Of a stretch of DNA of 64,000 nucleotides, positions 34,124 to 47,418 are shown piece by piece. The stretch's first letter is position 1, and each line of letters starts with the position of its first letter. Source of the stretch: Amoebidium appalachense (taxonomy: Eukaryota > Ichthyosporea); assembly GCA_963693365.1 (NCBI GenBank), contig CAVNZM010000004.1, forward strand, positions 3,224,001-3,288,000. Direction: 5' to 3'. The notes below the pieces were generated by a model. That model saw only the letters and a list, made by a program, of their open reading frames with translations, was not told the origin of the DNA and made no database searches. Position numbers and translations under genes: made by a program.

Positions 34124-35277
34124 TCTCTCCACCAACCCCCCTTCTACAACTGGTGCGCCACGGCGCCGGCCTAATTTGCTAAGCTAATGGCACCGCCGAG
34201 CCCGGGTCTCGATACATGAAACTTCCCAGCCACCACCCACGACGGGTGGTACAAGTGGCACGTGCATCTGTAAATACATGTACATTTGCAACAGGTGCAC
34301 AGCTCACGCCCTTGCATTTGACAATCATGCGGTTATGTCGCCCATGCCAGGCTTCCGTGTGTGTGTGTGTGTGTGTGTCGTGTGTCGTGTCGTGTGTTAA
34401 GCTTGATACAGCACACTCAACCATAATGTAAACAAGCAACCGGGTCCTCATGGCACACAGATGCTCGCACTCATTAATTAGTATCAAAAACACGTCACAC
34501 ACACGCACACACAACACAAAAATACTACCACACCTACAGTAACTGAGATACACCATTCTGTACAACCATGGTGAACTCGGAGCTGCATAAAACGTTTGAC
34601 GGCTATAGTTTGATACATGAAATACATAAGGTAATTTCCTTGGGAGCATATAGTGTCGCAGCATCGTATACACATGCATGATATTGTGCTGCGCGCGTTA
34701 AGGTCCTGGCCGACATGGGTGAAAGAAACACATGTTCAGCCCAGAGTAGGGCTTTTATCTTATGAGAGAATATGGCCTTCTAGGCTACATTCCCCAGCGG
34801 CAGAATTAAGAATCCAATCGCAACCAGCACAATCGGGTCTCAAACTGATCAATACAAAAATGAATATTGCACATCATGGCAAAAGTTTCCTCCGTAACAG
34901 TCCAGGTAGATCAGATAAGGGCATCTCTTTGCTATATGGCCAAAACATTCAAAATACGCCATAAACCATATTGATCTTACATCTGTTCAAAATCTCCCAT
35001 CCCGAAGACACCTTCAGCTATTCAAATGAAGTCCCGTGGGTCTTTCGTTCAATGGGGCCAAGAAAAAAAAAGAAGAAAAAAAAAAAAAAGGAGGGGGGGG
35101 GGGGGGGGGGGGGAAGCCCCAATACACATTGAATTCTAGTGCTTATGCAACCTCGGTTATGCTATAACATGGCTGTACATAGCTTTGCGTGTACGTGTAC
35201 GTGTGTGTGTGTGTGTGTGTGTGTCGTTGCGGGATACAGGTATGTGCAGGGCATGTACATATGTTTGCAGGTCCGGA

Positions 35278-35312
<35 letters not shown>

Positions 35313-35450
35313 CCACACCCCAAATAGTCCACCCAAGGGGTGCCTCACACAACACGCATAGAGACCTATGTTACATAACCCACAAACACATAGAAACAGA
35401 GATCCCCCCCCCCCACCCCCAACCCTCCCCTTTCTGTCCAACCACTTCTG
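33324..35450. other. Convergent intergenic region
   Basis: Lies between the 3' ends of the dilysine membrane gene and the LYR gene. 33330-33540 holds a degenerate tandem repeat of about 85 bp (GGAAATT...AGTTTGCG...). C runs occur at 33747-33795 and 34080-34120, and a G run at 35094-35113. No gene is visible. Confidence 0.55.
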
Positions 35451-36328
35451 TTACAAGCCCAGCCTGACCTGCTTCCTAAACAGCCCCCAGTGCTTCTTGA
35501 CTGCCGCAGGGTCTGGATTTCCCATGCCCCAGTTGCTGATTGGTGCCCGGTCACGCGATTCCCCACTGCCCTCCACCAACTGCCCGTTGACCATCACGAA
35601 CTTCTTCTTGTGCCCTCCCTCGGTCTTGGCTCCTATTTACATGGTAGAGGGGTTGTGGGGGGGGGGGGGGGGGGTAGAGGGGGTTGGGGTAGAGAAAGGA
35701 AGGGGTTGGGGTAGGGGGGATGGGGTGGGGGAGAGGGGGGGGGTGGGACCAGTGTGGAGGAAAAGAGATAGCTTTCTGTTTATCGACAAATAATCCAGAT
35801 AGTTGAGGAACACGGAAGGGAGAGCTATACATTTTTTGTGCGTTTGCGCAATGCACGAAAACAGCAGTGGTGGACATATGGGCATTTTGTGGGTGTGGGG
35901 AGTGTTGCGCATGTGGGGCGTTTCTTTCATTTCATCGGGATAAAAACAAATATGAATAGGTGAGCTGGTGTTGTATATGAAAGCTAACCGGGCTCTGGGA
36001 GGGAACGGGTGTGCGCCTAGCTGTGTTTACGTAGCTGTGGGTGGGCGTGTATGTTCATTTAGGTGCGGCATTGAGTGAGTGAGTGAGTGAGCGAGTGAAT
36101 GAGTGAGTGAGTGAGTGAGCGAGTGAGTCTGTGTTTGTGTGCGATTGAGTCTGCGCATATGTGTGTAGTCCTCGTGGGTGCACACTTAAAAAAGGCAGAG
36201 TCTCGGGGGAAGGCGGGAGAGGGGGGCGGCGAGGGGGGGGGGGGGGGGGACAGGGAGGGAGAGAGAGAGGGAAAGGGAAGGGGAGAGGAAGATGGGGAGA
36301 GAGAGAGAGGGGGAATGGGGAGAGGAAG

Positions 36329-36404
<76 letters not shown>

Positions 36405-36421
36405 GGAGAGAGAGGGACAGA

Positions 36422-36511
<90 letters not shown>

Positions 36512-36559
36512 AAAAGGAAGGGGGGGAGGGGAGGGGAGGGGGGAGGGGGGGAGGGGGGA

Positions 36560-36600
<41 letters not shown>

Positions 36601-37005
36601 CAGACCGACAGAGTGGTATGTTTCCACACCTTTCATCCTAGGGGTAACCATCCTCAGATACTTGAGTTTTGCCTCCCCCTCACCCACCAAAGCATCTATA
36701 GCCTTTGGGTCCGTCTCACTTGCATGCATGCGAAACAGCCCACGTGCCTCGGCCCATGCCCCATGTCGTTGCAATTCATTGGGCATCAGGTAGATCTGCA
36801 CCCACACAGCGTCAGTGCCATGCATGACCTTAAGCCAATGGCCGTGGCTAGCACTGCTGAAAAACAAAAATCAGCACGGGGTGAAAAAACGGGAGACTTG
36901 TTTAATGCGCACGTGTGTCACTAAGTCTCTTAAATGCATATTTACTTGTAGAAGTAGTAGTGTTTTTCTTTCTTTCTTTCTTTCTTTTTTTTTGTGTGTG
37001 TGTGT

Positions 37006-37062
<57 letters not shown>

Positions 37063-37275
37063 TTTGAATGCGGAACACGGTACGAAGTACGCATACACGA
37101 AGGACACATGCAAAGGCAAACATTCAAGTATGCAACATCAGCCATGCGCACAGTATGCGTCATAAGCAGAGCCCATCCTCAGGGAGGGCCCAAGTCATCA
37201 ATTGCGTCTGAGTTTCGACCCCTTAGCCCACGTAAATACGACTCTCCAACTCAGACAGCAGCATCAACTGAACTT

Positions 37276-37318
<43 letters not shown>

Positions 37319-37494
37319 ACTGCACACACAAAAAAAGGTGTGACCCCCACCCACACAACCACCCAATCTTTACACAAAAAATAAGACGCATAAAACAGGC
37401 ACACTCAGGCCTCCATAGGGTTTGTGTGTATGAATTCGTGTCCGTGTGCCTCTCTCTCTCTCCCCCTCTCCCCCCCTTCCTTCCCCCCCCCCCT

Positions 37495-37585
<91 letters not shown>

Positions 37586-38241
37586 TGCATGTCTGTGTGT
37601 GTGTTTACATGTAGTTTATCCACCACAGTACGAAGTACAAAAAACATTACGACACACACAGCACAATGAATATCATAACATGCAAAAGCAAGCACACATC
37701 CAGAAAACACACCATCAAAGCTCCAGGGGATAGGTGACGGGGGGCACGGTTAACAGCCAAAATACATGTAAAAAGCCTCAAAAACCAAATTCAAAAAAAT
37801 GTTGTAGTCAGGGGAAAGAGCAGGTGGAAGGAAATTGATGCCCCTACCCTGGCACAACAGGTTGTAGGACCAAAATGCCCCCCCCCCCCCCCCCCCCCCC
37901 CCCTCTCTCTCTCTCTCTCTTCCACGAGGTCCCCACCTCCACCAAACATACACACACCATCCATCCTCCCACACGCTTCTCTCAACATGGCGAAAAAAAG
38001 ATATCAGGAAATACAGCCTGCAAGGGCACCCACTTAGAGCCTTGGCAATACCCAAAGAATGCCTTTTCCCCTACAGTTTATGCTTGTATTTCAATAACCA
38101 TTAACTAAAACCACTGCAAAAGACACCACACATTCATGCGAGACACCCGAATTTGACAAAATGGGCAAGGAGGGGAGGGTCAAGGGTTACCTGGCGTAGA
38201 ATATTGCGATAGAGACGCAGAACTTGCTGTGCAGTCGACAT
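35451..38241 (-). CDS. LYR-motif (Complex 1 LYR family) protein
   Basis: Three exons on the minus strand: 38191-38241, 36630-36795 and 35451-35632; phases close, giving 132 residues. The N-terminus has the LYR motif in context (QQVLRLYRNILRQ). About 27 residues on comes the family's arginine/FR-like position (EARGLFRMH), then DPKAIDALVGEGEAKLKYL, the usual third helix. LYR proteins are small mitochondrial factors that bind acyl carrier protein and help iron-sulphur supply or respiratory complex assembly; which client this one serves cannot be read. The basic tail (KKKFVMVNGQ, then KKHWGLFRKQVRLGL) exceeds the core domain. In exon 2 I chose the acceptor at 36796 because an upstream AG would bring an in-frame stop. 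Introns contain a reverse copy of dispersed family 2, GA arrays and G runs. Confidence 0.75.
37061..37277 (-). repeat. Dispersed repeat, family 2 copy, inverted
   Basis: Reverse complement of the 15187-15470 and 18158-18347 copies, from CCAAGTTCAGTTGATGCTGC to CGCATTCAAAT in its own sense. Its end abuts a run of about 55 G on the plus strand, meaning C after the element in its own sense. It lies in intron 1 of the LYR gene. Confidence 0.85.
37499..37554. repeat. (CT)n then (GT)n microsatellite
   Basis: A pure CT array passes directly into a GT array near 37555-37600. Confidence 0.9.
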
Positions 38242-38443
38242 GGTGGCGCACTGGTTTAAAAAAAAAAAACAAAAAAACAAAAAAAAACAAACAAAGAAAA
38301 GCTCGTCAGAGAAAGGGTTAAAAACGATAACAATGTGGTGTCTGCTCCACCGTTGGAATGCATGGAGAGATACTTAGTCACACATTCTTATCTGACGTTA
38401 CAACAAACGGATCTGTGAGTGGAGTATAGAGTACACGGTGTGT

Positions 38444-38474
<31 letters not shown>

Positions 38475-38503
38475 GGGGGGGGGGGAGATAGGCAGAGAGA
38501 AAG

Positions 38504-38544
<41 letters not shown>

Positions 38545-38600
38545 AAGACATAGACACACGAACACGCGTGCACACGCACACGTACACACAGATTCGCACC

Positions 38601-38673
<73 letters not shown>

Positions 38674-38690
38674 CCCCTCCCTCCCCCCTC

Positions 38691-38721
<31 letters not shown>

Positions 38722-38956
38722 ATCCCCCTTTCCGTCCATACAGCCGCTCGTCCGGCTGGATCAGAGAATAAGCAGAACATTCGTAAGCAAACACACATCG
38801 ATGGGAATTGAAGTCTTGAAGCACCAGTAGACTATAGACTTGTGTGCATACGGATTGTGCAAGACGGAAAAAGGGGAAAAGCCAGGAAGCACGGATTCAA
38901 AATTCCAACAGCGCACGAGGGGACAAACCAACACCTGAATGTGACTACACTCCACC

Positions 38957-39144
38957 CGGAGGGGGGGGGGAGGGGGGGGGGAGGGGGGGGGGGGGTCACA
39001 CTTCTTAGCATCAGGGGACGGAGAGGCGGGAGCAAGCTCTTCTTTACAACCGGCTGTAAACCAGCGGAGAGGGGGCGCAGGGGAGGGAGGGGGGGGGAGG
39101 GGGGGGGAGAAAGAGAGGGGGGGGGGGGAGGGGGGGAGGGGAGG

Positions 39145-39175
<31 letters not shown>

Positions 39176-39193
39176 GGGAGGAGAGGGGGGGGG

Positions 39194-39248
<55 letters not shown>

Positions 39249-39750
39249 CAATTCGGAGGGAAGGAGGAAGGGAGATAAAGAAAGGGGGGGGGGGGGGAAG
39301 GGGAGAGGGGGGGGGGGGGGGGGGAGCAGAGAGAAAGGTAGAGCGAGAGAGGGATAGAGACAGAGAGAACGAGGTAAGGGAACGGGGAGTGAGGAGGGGG
39401 AGAGAGGAAGAGGGAGAGGGGGGAGGGAGATAGAGGGTGGGAAAGGAGTGGGGGGGAGAGCGAGGTAAGGGAACGGGGAGTGAGGAGGGGGAGAGAGGTA
39501 GAGGGAGAGGGGGGAGGGAGATAGAGGGTGGGAAAGGAGTGGGGGGGAGAGGGGGCGTTGGGGGAGAGAGGGGGGGGACAGCGGTGGAAGGAGAGAGAGA
39601 CGACGGGGGACAGAGGGGGGGGAGGGAGGGAGGGGAATAGGGAGAGAGGGAGGGAGGGAGGGAGACAGAGGCGGAGAGGGGGATGGAGAAAGAGAAAAGG
39701 AAGAGAGGGGGGGAGAGAGAGGGAGGGAGGGAGGGAGGGAGAGAGAGAGG

Positions 39751-39793
<43 letters not shown>

Positions 39794-39800
39794 GGAGAGG

Positions 39801-39858
<58 letters not shown>

Positions 39859-40269
39859 GGAGAAAGAGAGAGAGGGGGGGGGCAAGGGAGAGAGAGGGAG
39901 AGAAAGGAGGGGGGGGGGGGGGGGGAGGGAGGGGAGGGGGGAGAGAGAGGGGGAAGGGGGGAGGGGTGGAGGGGCGGAGGGGGAAAGGGGGGGGGGGGGG
40001 GGGGGGGGGGGGGAGGGAGGGGAGGGAGGGGGGGGCGCAGCAGAAATGCCACGTATCAAGGGCTAGCAAGAAATTGATGAAAACGGAAGGACACACGGAA
40101 AAAAGGGAAAGAAAACAGGGAAAAGAACCAGGAATGGTGGTGATTTGCGGGTTGAACAAGAAGGAACCGGAGAGGGGGGAGGGAGGGGAGGGAGGGAGAG
40201 GGGGTCCGGTTGGGACGGGTGGAGGAAGGGGGAGGGGGGGGGGGGGGAGGGGGGAGGGGGAGGGTGGCA
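38957..40269. repeat. Purine-rich (GA/G) tract, about 1.3 kb
   Basis: The plus strand is almost wholly G and A, as G runs and GA arrays broken by short mixed stretches. Open frames across it are Ser/Pro or Arg/Glu/Gly strings of no coding worth. A 70-bp unit (GGGAACGGGGAGTGAGGAGG) occurs twice, at about 39376 and 39468. Confidence 0.9.
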
Positions 40270-40679
40270 TATAGAAAAGAAGGGTTTGAATGTGCAGATC
40301 AGACACAGCCAGCAAGGGAAGGACAACGACAGACACGGTACCGAAAAACTAACCTACCTTTGTCTTGGCTTAATTTGGTTCTGTTCTCCCTATCCCCCTT
40401 GAACAGCTTCTATGCTTTCACCTGCCCCAGTAAATTAAGACTGATAATTAGACGTGTAACACACGACAGTACTTTAATGATGCTAATTATATTTGTAGGA
40501 ACATCACCGTTTCTCGGTCTCAGGGTCCTTTCAGTGAGTCTCACACCGTGCAGGACCGACTCAAATTGATTCCCAGCCTCGGTCGGAGGCTGGGTTTTAG
40601 GAGATAGAGTGGGGTATGGGGGGAGAAAGGACTGAGCTGTTTGCCGGCAATCAGCTAGCAGAATAGATGGTGGGGACCT

Positions 40680-41534
40680 CCAATCAGGTGCGCTAATCTA
40701 ACCGAATCTAGGAGAGTGGCGTTCCTTTTTGGACCTTTTGACCAATTAAAAACCTTGGGAAAAAGGCAAAGCTTACCGGGCTAAAGGTTTTGGTGACATT
40801 AATCAAAAACGGCATTGTGTGATTGGTGCATTGAAAGTTAGATCACCCGTCGACAATTGTAGATTGCTGATTGGCCATCGGAACTTTAATTGGATTAAAT
40901 TATAGAAAACGCAGCCGCATGAATCTATAAAACATGTGATCGTCTGCCAATCACCTATTCTACCGAGATCTGTAGCGATGTATTCCGCATCGTGACGCTA
41001 TTGCACAAGATCGCCATCGATCGAAGATACCAGTTAGTTCTGGCGAGGCGAGCGAAGCCAGCCGCGCCGGGGCGAACGCCGAGCCGAGCGCAGGCGAGGC
41101 TCGGCAGTGAGCCTGGACGACCGAGGCTGGGCTCACAGGTATGGCGTAGCCATTGAGCTCATTTATTAGAACTCAGAGCACGAACTTTAAACTGGTGAGA
41201 ACATAGCGGAGGTTGTGATTCGTAAAAAATAAATATAGTCATGCATGCTAATGTGCGCTTATTTGGTCCTTGCTTGTGATTGGCTTGTCATGCAGCTGAT
41301 TACGCTATCGTCGGTTGACCCGAGTCAGTCCTGTTCTCAGTGACTTGAGTATTGTAAGCTTTTCCGTTTGTGCCTATATACAGGGATATACATGTACTTA
41401 TATTCTAGTATGAATAAACAGTGCAACAGTGAGCAAAAATTTATTTATGCACCGCAGTACGCACTACTTTCCGTGCTCGGATCTGTGTGAAATTCCATGC
41501 CTCTTTAGTTTAGAGTGGTGCGCGTTCATCCAAT
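40680..41534. promoter_or_regulatory. Cluster of CCAAT/ATTGG boxes upstream of the Rho gene
   Basis: CCAAT or its inverse occurs at 40680, 40742, 40822, 40870, 40889, 40947, 41279 and 41530. This density in 850 bp fits NF-Y-type control. The G+C-rich segment at 41040-41130 probably lies near the transcription start. Confidence 0.4.
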
Positions 41535-41690
41535 CATCTGCTGCTTTACAAATTCCACAGCCAGCCACGCACCGTCCCGTTTTGTGCCGAACCAAAGCAC
41601 CTTGGAGGGGCAGCCAAAGCCTTGAAGTCACAGGTCGACACACACATAGTAGAAGTGCAGTTTTTCTTTTTCTTTCTGTTTTCTTGCTAG
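41139..41690 (+). other. Possible intron in the 5' leader of the Rho gene
   Basis: CACAG|GTATGG at 41138/41139 after the G+C-rich stretch is a good donor. A long T/C tract ending TTGCTAG at 41690 is a good acceptor, 72 bp before the ATG. Many Rho genes have leader introns; here it is inference from site quality. Confidence 0.35.
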
Positions 41691-41762
41691 GAAAAACACT
41701 GTTCTGACGAGATTTCTTAGTGAGAGATTTGTTAAGAAAGTAAGCCATTGACAGTTGTGAAG

Positions 41763-42574
41763 ATGGCAGCACCAGCAGCTACAGCCCAGGCCGGAGGCCT
41801 CATCCACAAGAAGATGGTGGTTGTGGGTGATGGTGCTTGTGGCAAAACCTGCTTGCTTATCAGAATAGCTCAGCAGAAGTTCTTGACCGACAAGTATGTT
41901 CCTACCGTTTTTGAGAACTACGCCACCACTCAGACTGTCGACGGCAAGCAGGTAGGCCCTCAGATCTATCCATGTGAGGGGGGGTTCTCTTTCCTCTGTG
42001 GGAATCTCGGGGAGGCACCATGTGGGTACTTGCTTGTGTGACTTTCCTTGATTGTAGAAACATTCCTAATAAGCAACTTTTTACGGAAGACAACGTGAAA
42101 ACAGGATTTTTGAATTTGCTTTGAAGACTGTGGCAACTTTGCGTCTTGCAACCGTGTGTGACTTGCCCGACAGATCTGTTATACCCTGCTGAACTTCCAA
42201 GCATCTAACCTAAGGCCCAGTCTGAGTCAAAGTCGGTTCACAAACGCATATTTTCTCTGGAGCTACACACTTCTCTAGACTGAAGCACGGTCATGTGGTG
42301 TTTGTTTTGTTTGTTATTCTTCGAACCCAATTTTACACTACTTTTTTTTGTTGCACACGTGCCTCAGAGTCTCTATACGGAAAGCACAACATGGACTGAG
42401 GCAGTAAGGACTAGCTTCACAGTTCACCTCTCGTAGCTTTGGGCTTGGATTGGTTTGATTTGCACCTCTGTGGTGTGTGTTTGTGTGGTAAGTTGTGTGT
42501 GTGTACCCAGCCTGCATGTGTAGGTGAAGGGGTGGGAGAGGGGGTGTGTGGGGGGTGGGGAGGGGGGGTACGGT

Positions 42575-42616
<42 letters not shown>

Positions 42617-43192
42617 CTCCTTGTTATCGGGGGGGGTGGGATTATGGATGGGGTGGGGGTGTGTGTAGGAGGGAGGCGGGGGGGTGGGGGGAGGCCGGGG
42701 GAGGTCCAAGGAGGGGGGCTAACTGATTCCCTACTCTTTTGGGACGGGACGGGGGACAGCCGGGGTGGTGGGGTGGGGGGGGGAAGGGGAGGGGACAAAT
42801 TGAGGTTTGGTATGCTTCGGGCAACTGAAGAGGGTGGGGGAAGAATCTTAGTGTATGAGGTACTACTAGTAGATGAAGTGTGTATGCTCTTGTGAAAATG
42901 CGCGCACGATGAACGTGTGCGTGTGCTTTCTCCGGCTGCGTGCCTATGTGTGTTTATGATTTTTGGGAGGATGCCTTGGAGTTTGGGGCTGGTCCAGGAA
43001 ACGAACTGTAATATCTAGTCGGTTGGGTGTGTTAATGGGAGGGAAATTGTGGTGCAATTTTTGGGATGATATCTGGATAACAGTTAGACGTGTAGCTTTT
43101 CCTTATTGGTCGACCTCTAGTGTTATGGCAAATGATAAGGGAACTGAGGGCTCGAGTTAGAGGAGGAGGCAGAGGGTTAGGGGCTGGGGGAA

Positions 43193-43228
<36 letters not shown>

Positions 43229-43623
43229 GGGGGGGGGGGTGGATAGTGAACGAGCTGAAGAGGTGCGAGTGTTATGTAGAGTGTTTGCCGATGGTGATGG
43301 TGGTCGGGGAAGGTATGGAAGAGAGGGGGCAGGGGATATGGGGGGGGGGGGGGGGGGGGAAGATAGAGAGAAAGGGGAGGTGTGTGTGTGTGTGTGTGGG
43401 AGGGGGGGGGGGGGGAGGGGGGGGGGGGGGCAGATTAATATTACTTTGAAACTAGTAGATTGGGAGTAGACATGGCAAAAGGGTGGGGGAGTCACCGAGG
43501 CAGTGATACATGGGCGAAGTTGAGCTGTATGTATAAAGTAAAGTAAACTGACTCCGGAACATTTGAAACTTTTTAAGATCTTGCACTAAGAGTTTTATTT
43601 ATGGCAGGGGTGGGTGGGTTTGT

Positions 43624-43674
<51 letters not shown>

Positions 43675-44269
43675 GGGGGGGGGGGTTGGAAAGCAGCGCA
43701 AAGCATTCACAACCGTCTTGAGCAAGCCTTTCATGGCATGTTTTCTCTCCACCAATAATGCAGTGACAACCTCTGTATAAAACTGATATGGTTAAATTTA
43801 TGAGTGCAACCTTAACGTCCGTTAACTTTAATGCACGTTTTACCTTACTCACACGGTTCCCTCCCAGATCGAGCTAGCTCTGTGGGACACAGCCGGGCAG
43901 GAAGACTACGACCACATCCGGCCGCTGTCCTACCCCAACGCCAACGTTGTGCTGATGTGCTACTCGGTTGACAACATCGAATCCCTCGAAAACGTCAAGG
44001 ACAAGTGGGTTATCGAGGTGAAGCACCACGCACCCGGTGTCCCATATATTCTGTGCGGTCTGAAAAAGGATCTGAGGGGAAATCCGGCCACGGCAGCTAA
44101 GGAGGTGTCACCTGAGAAGGGGCAGGAGGTTGCCGATGAGATTGGGGCTGCGGCGTATGTGGAGTGCTCGGCTAAAACGGACGAAAATGTGGGCGTGGTG
44201 CTTGAAAAGGCTATCCGTACGGCACTGGCGTTTAAACCTAAAAAGGGCGGCAAGTGCACTGTGCTATAA
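41763..44269 (+). CDS. Rho-family small GTPase
   Basis: Two exons, 41763-41951 and 43868-44269, join in phase 0 to 196 residues. The P loop is GDGACGKT (22-29). Switch I is YVPTVFENY with effector Thr 48, switch II is [10 protein letters not shown] (69-78), and the last base motif is ECSAKT (162-167). The C-terminal box is CTVL, a geranylgeranylation signal, after a lysine-rich stretch, so the mature protein should be membrane-attached. Rho GTPases switch actin and cell-polarity effectors. The sequence is of the RhoA/Rho1 group (KDLR, no long Rac-type features). The G4 motif is LKKD (128-131) instead of NKxD or TKxD, and the N-terminus is about ten residues longer than RhoA. The start is the ATG in AAGATGGCA; a frame upstream has no ATG. 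Confidence 0.95.
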
Positions 44270-44979
44270 TATCATTCGATCGGAACTAGCGAATCTTATA
44301 TTTGGTGCCATGTGCTAGATCATGGATGTACGTGACGAGTATGTGTGCTTTGGCAGAGCGCATGTGAATGCAGAAACAGTTTGCAGTTCTCGTTATAGAT
44401 GTTGCTTTGTTATACGTATGTTTTTTCCATGAGTCGAATTTATCAACCGTAATTTTCCAGTCTGGTTTCAGCACTAAAAGACAGATAGACCTGCCGTTTT
44501 CTCTCATACTGCATTCATGCATACACAACTTTTGACAACAACACCTTAATTGAAAAGGTAGATATGGAACTCTTGCCGGGTACAGTTGCGTCCACCAAAA
44601 AAAAAAAAAAAGATTTGCACACAGGGTGATGATCGTATAGAAATTTCGATCGGTCTGCCCGTGACTTTGCGAGAGTTCCGCATGTCCAGCAGCAGAGGAG
44701 AGATTTATTTGTGTACGACAAATTGTTCGTCTATTTCATAGCCATAGTCAGATGATTTTTACAATGCCCATTTTCAATCTGTACGTCCACATATATACCA
44801 TTCAGCACCTCACAAAGATACTCTTCAGTCAAACCATATCAAAGGAACATACATTCACTTACACTGATTCATAATTTCCTTCACATTATCACAATTCAAC
44901 GTTTACAACCTATTCAAGAGTCTTTCAGTTACTGTAGTTTGCAGCGCGGCGCAGGCGTGGAGGCAAATTTGTAGGCCCC
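44270..44979. other. Convergent spacer between Rho and J-domain genes
   Basis: Ordinary-complexity sequence of 710 bp holding both 3' untranslated regions. No further feature is seen. Confidence 0.5.
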
Positions 44980-45221
44980 CTAGATGAGTGTGTCTGTGTT
45001 GTGTTGTGTTTCCCCACTCGGTGCATATGTGGAGGCATGTGTCTTCTGGTATCCGTAATAGTCTTGGCTGGGTTGCCCCCGAGAGAATCCCCCTCCCTGC
45101 CCCCTACCCCCCCTCCCCCCTCCCCGCACGTATGTGGATGGTTCGGCAATTCCACCCGGACCTTCGTGTGCAAAGCGGCAGCGGCTGCCCAAGTGGCAGA
45201 TGCCCTGTGGCCAGAACTTGC

Positions 45222-45260
<39 letters not shown>

Positions 45261-45275
45261 GTGGGTGGTGGTGGT

Positions 45276-45315
<40 letters not shown>

Positions 45316-45463
45316 GGGAGGGAGGGGGGGAGGGGGGGGGGGGGGAGGGAGGGAGGACGGGGGGATTAATTGCTTTTTATATGTGCGAACCCTCATGAAC
45401 GTGCATGTAAAGCTTGAATTGGTTACCATGATTTTGCAGTGAACGGGATATGCTCTAAGGGTG

Positions 45464-45545
<82 letters not shown>

Positions 45546-47382
45546 GTTCAATCGGTTGTCCCCCCCCTTCCCCCCCCCCCCCCCCCCCCCCCCGCACCCC
45601 CCTTCCCCCATGTCGTATGTTACAAAAAAAACCAGTTCAAATTCCATCAACTTTTTTGAGCAGGAGAAGAGAATTGGGGGGGGGGGGGGGGGGGGGGGAG
45701 GGGAGGAGGAGGGGGGGGGGGGGGGTATACTATGCGAGGGGTGTATATCTGTGGCTCGGGAGGCTCGGGCTCCTCTTCCACTTGCACCTGCTCTGGTGCC
45801 GGGCCTGGCTGGGATTCAGGAGACTGGGTGCGCACTAGTAGACGAATGGCCGCATCTAGATCCCCCCCACATGCACACACCGCACTCTCTGCCTGTGCAT
45901 ATTCGAACCCCATCTCACATAACATAAGGGTTTGGCGTTCAATTTCCTCACGTAAAATGGTGGGTTCTGGCGGTGGTTGCGGTGTGGGATTCTCGCTTTG
46001 TTTGGCTGGTGTGGAGTAATTTTGGTCGGTGGGTATTTTCTGTACCTGTGCAACGGGAATACGTATTGCTACACCCCCTTGGATAACGATAAAGTGTGAT
46101 GTGGGTGCCTCTCCTTGTTCTTGCTTTTTCTCCTGTTTCTTAACTTCAGGTGCAGGCTTTGGTGGTTCTCCTTTCTTTTTCGGTGGGGTCTGTTTGGTCT
46201 CTGTTTGCTTGTTCTCGTTTGCCTTGTTCGGTTCGTTTGTTTTCCCCTTTGCCTTGTTTCCCTTCTCCCCACCCACTTCTTCCTTCGCCTCCTGTGTTGG
46301 TTGTTTTGCAGGGGCTGCCTTTTCAGGCTCTGGTTGATGTGTCTGTGCCTTTTTCTTTTCCTTCTGTCTCTTTTTCTTGTCTGCCTTTGTTGCCTTTTGC
46401 TGTTTTTCTGCCTCCTCTTCCTCCAACAGTGCCTGTGCCATGCGATCTGCAACCTGCCACCCATCTTTATTGGTTGGTGACACCAAATGGAAGCCCCCCC
46501 CCCCCCCCCCCCCCACCCTCCGTTCCCTCCCAATCCACCCCCCCCCCCCCCCCCCCCCCCCTCCACCAACACACATCCCCCCCACCCCCCCCACACACAT
46601 ACACACTAGTTTGTCCTTACCAAATCCAAGCACCCCCCACTCACCCCTTCTCTTACTCTTCCACACACACGTATTGGCTGGTTCCACCAAATGCAAGGGC
46701 CCCACCACCCTCGCACCACACACACACACACACGCATACCCCACCCCATGCCACCCTCCCCCCAGACTCTTGCGTGTCGCTTTTTTATATCACGTTAGGT
46801 TTATCCATTGCGAGACCATTCTTCACGGTGTGTACCTCATCTCTTCCCCCCTCCCCCCCCCCTCTCCCCACTCCCCCCAGCGCCCCGGAACGTTCGCCAA
46901 TACAACCAACCCAACCATGCCACCCCAACCACCCCACGTTCATTGTAACAGGGCTAGTTATGCCCTCCCACAATCCTAAACAAAACAACAGGCACTCTAA
47001 TACCCAGACTTCGTACCACCCCCCCCCCCCCCCCCCCCCTCCAACCCTCCCCCCGCCCCCCCTTCTCCCTTCACGAAACAAACAACGCACGCACGCACGC
47101 ATACTCTCACCCTCACCCCCACCCCCACCTACCCACCCACCCACCCACACCCACACCCACCCAAAACAAAAATAAACTCCATGCACCCACTACAGTACGA
47201 GGCATTAAGGGCACATACAATGCTGGAGATGGAGTAGAGGTGCTGGTAGGCAGGGGACCCATGGTCACACAGGTCTAGGGGGGTTTGGCCTCGATCATTG
47301 CGGATGGTCAGCGTGGGCCGGGGGTCAAACCGGCTGGTGAAGAGCTTAAGCACGTCCTATTTTTTTTTATTTTTTTTTTTGT

Positions 47383-47418
<36 letters not shown>

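Larger units (their letters stand above)
38242..41762. other. Divergent intergenic region, LYR / Rho
   Basis: The left part is microsatellites (CA 38507-38540 and 38603-38670) and a long purine tract. From about 40270 the sequence is of ordinary complexity and should hold the Rho promoter and untranslated leader. No protein-coding exon is visible. Confidence 0.6.

Noticed and set aside
38761-40059. Long minus-strand Ser/Pro/Leu open frames of about 400 codons
   Set aside because: They are translations of the CT/GA purine-pyrimidine tract; open in several frames with no domain and no non-repeat content.
46464-46500. Alternative joint of J-gene exons 10 and 11 through AATAAAG
   Set aside because: Possible in another phase, but GTATGT at 47218 with the CAG acceptor at 46454 gives phase 0 at both ends and a stronger donor; kept only as an uncertainty.
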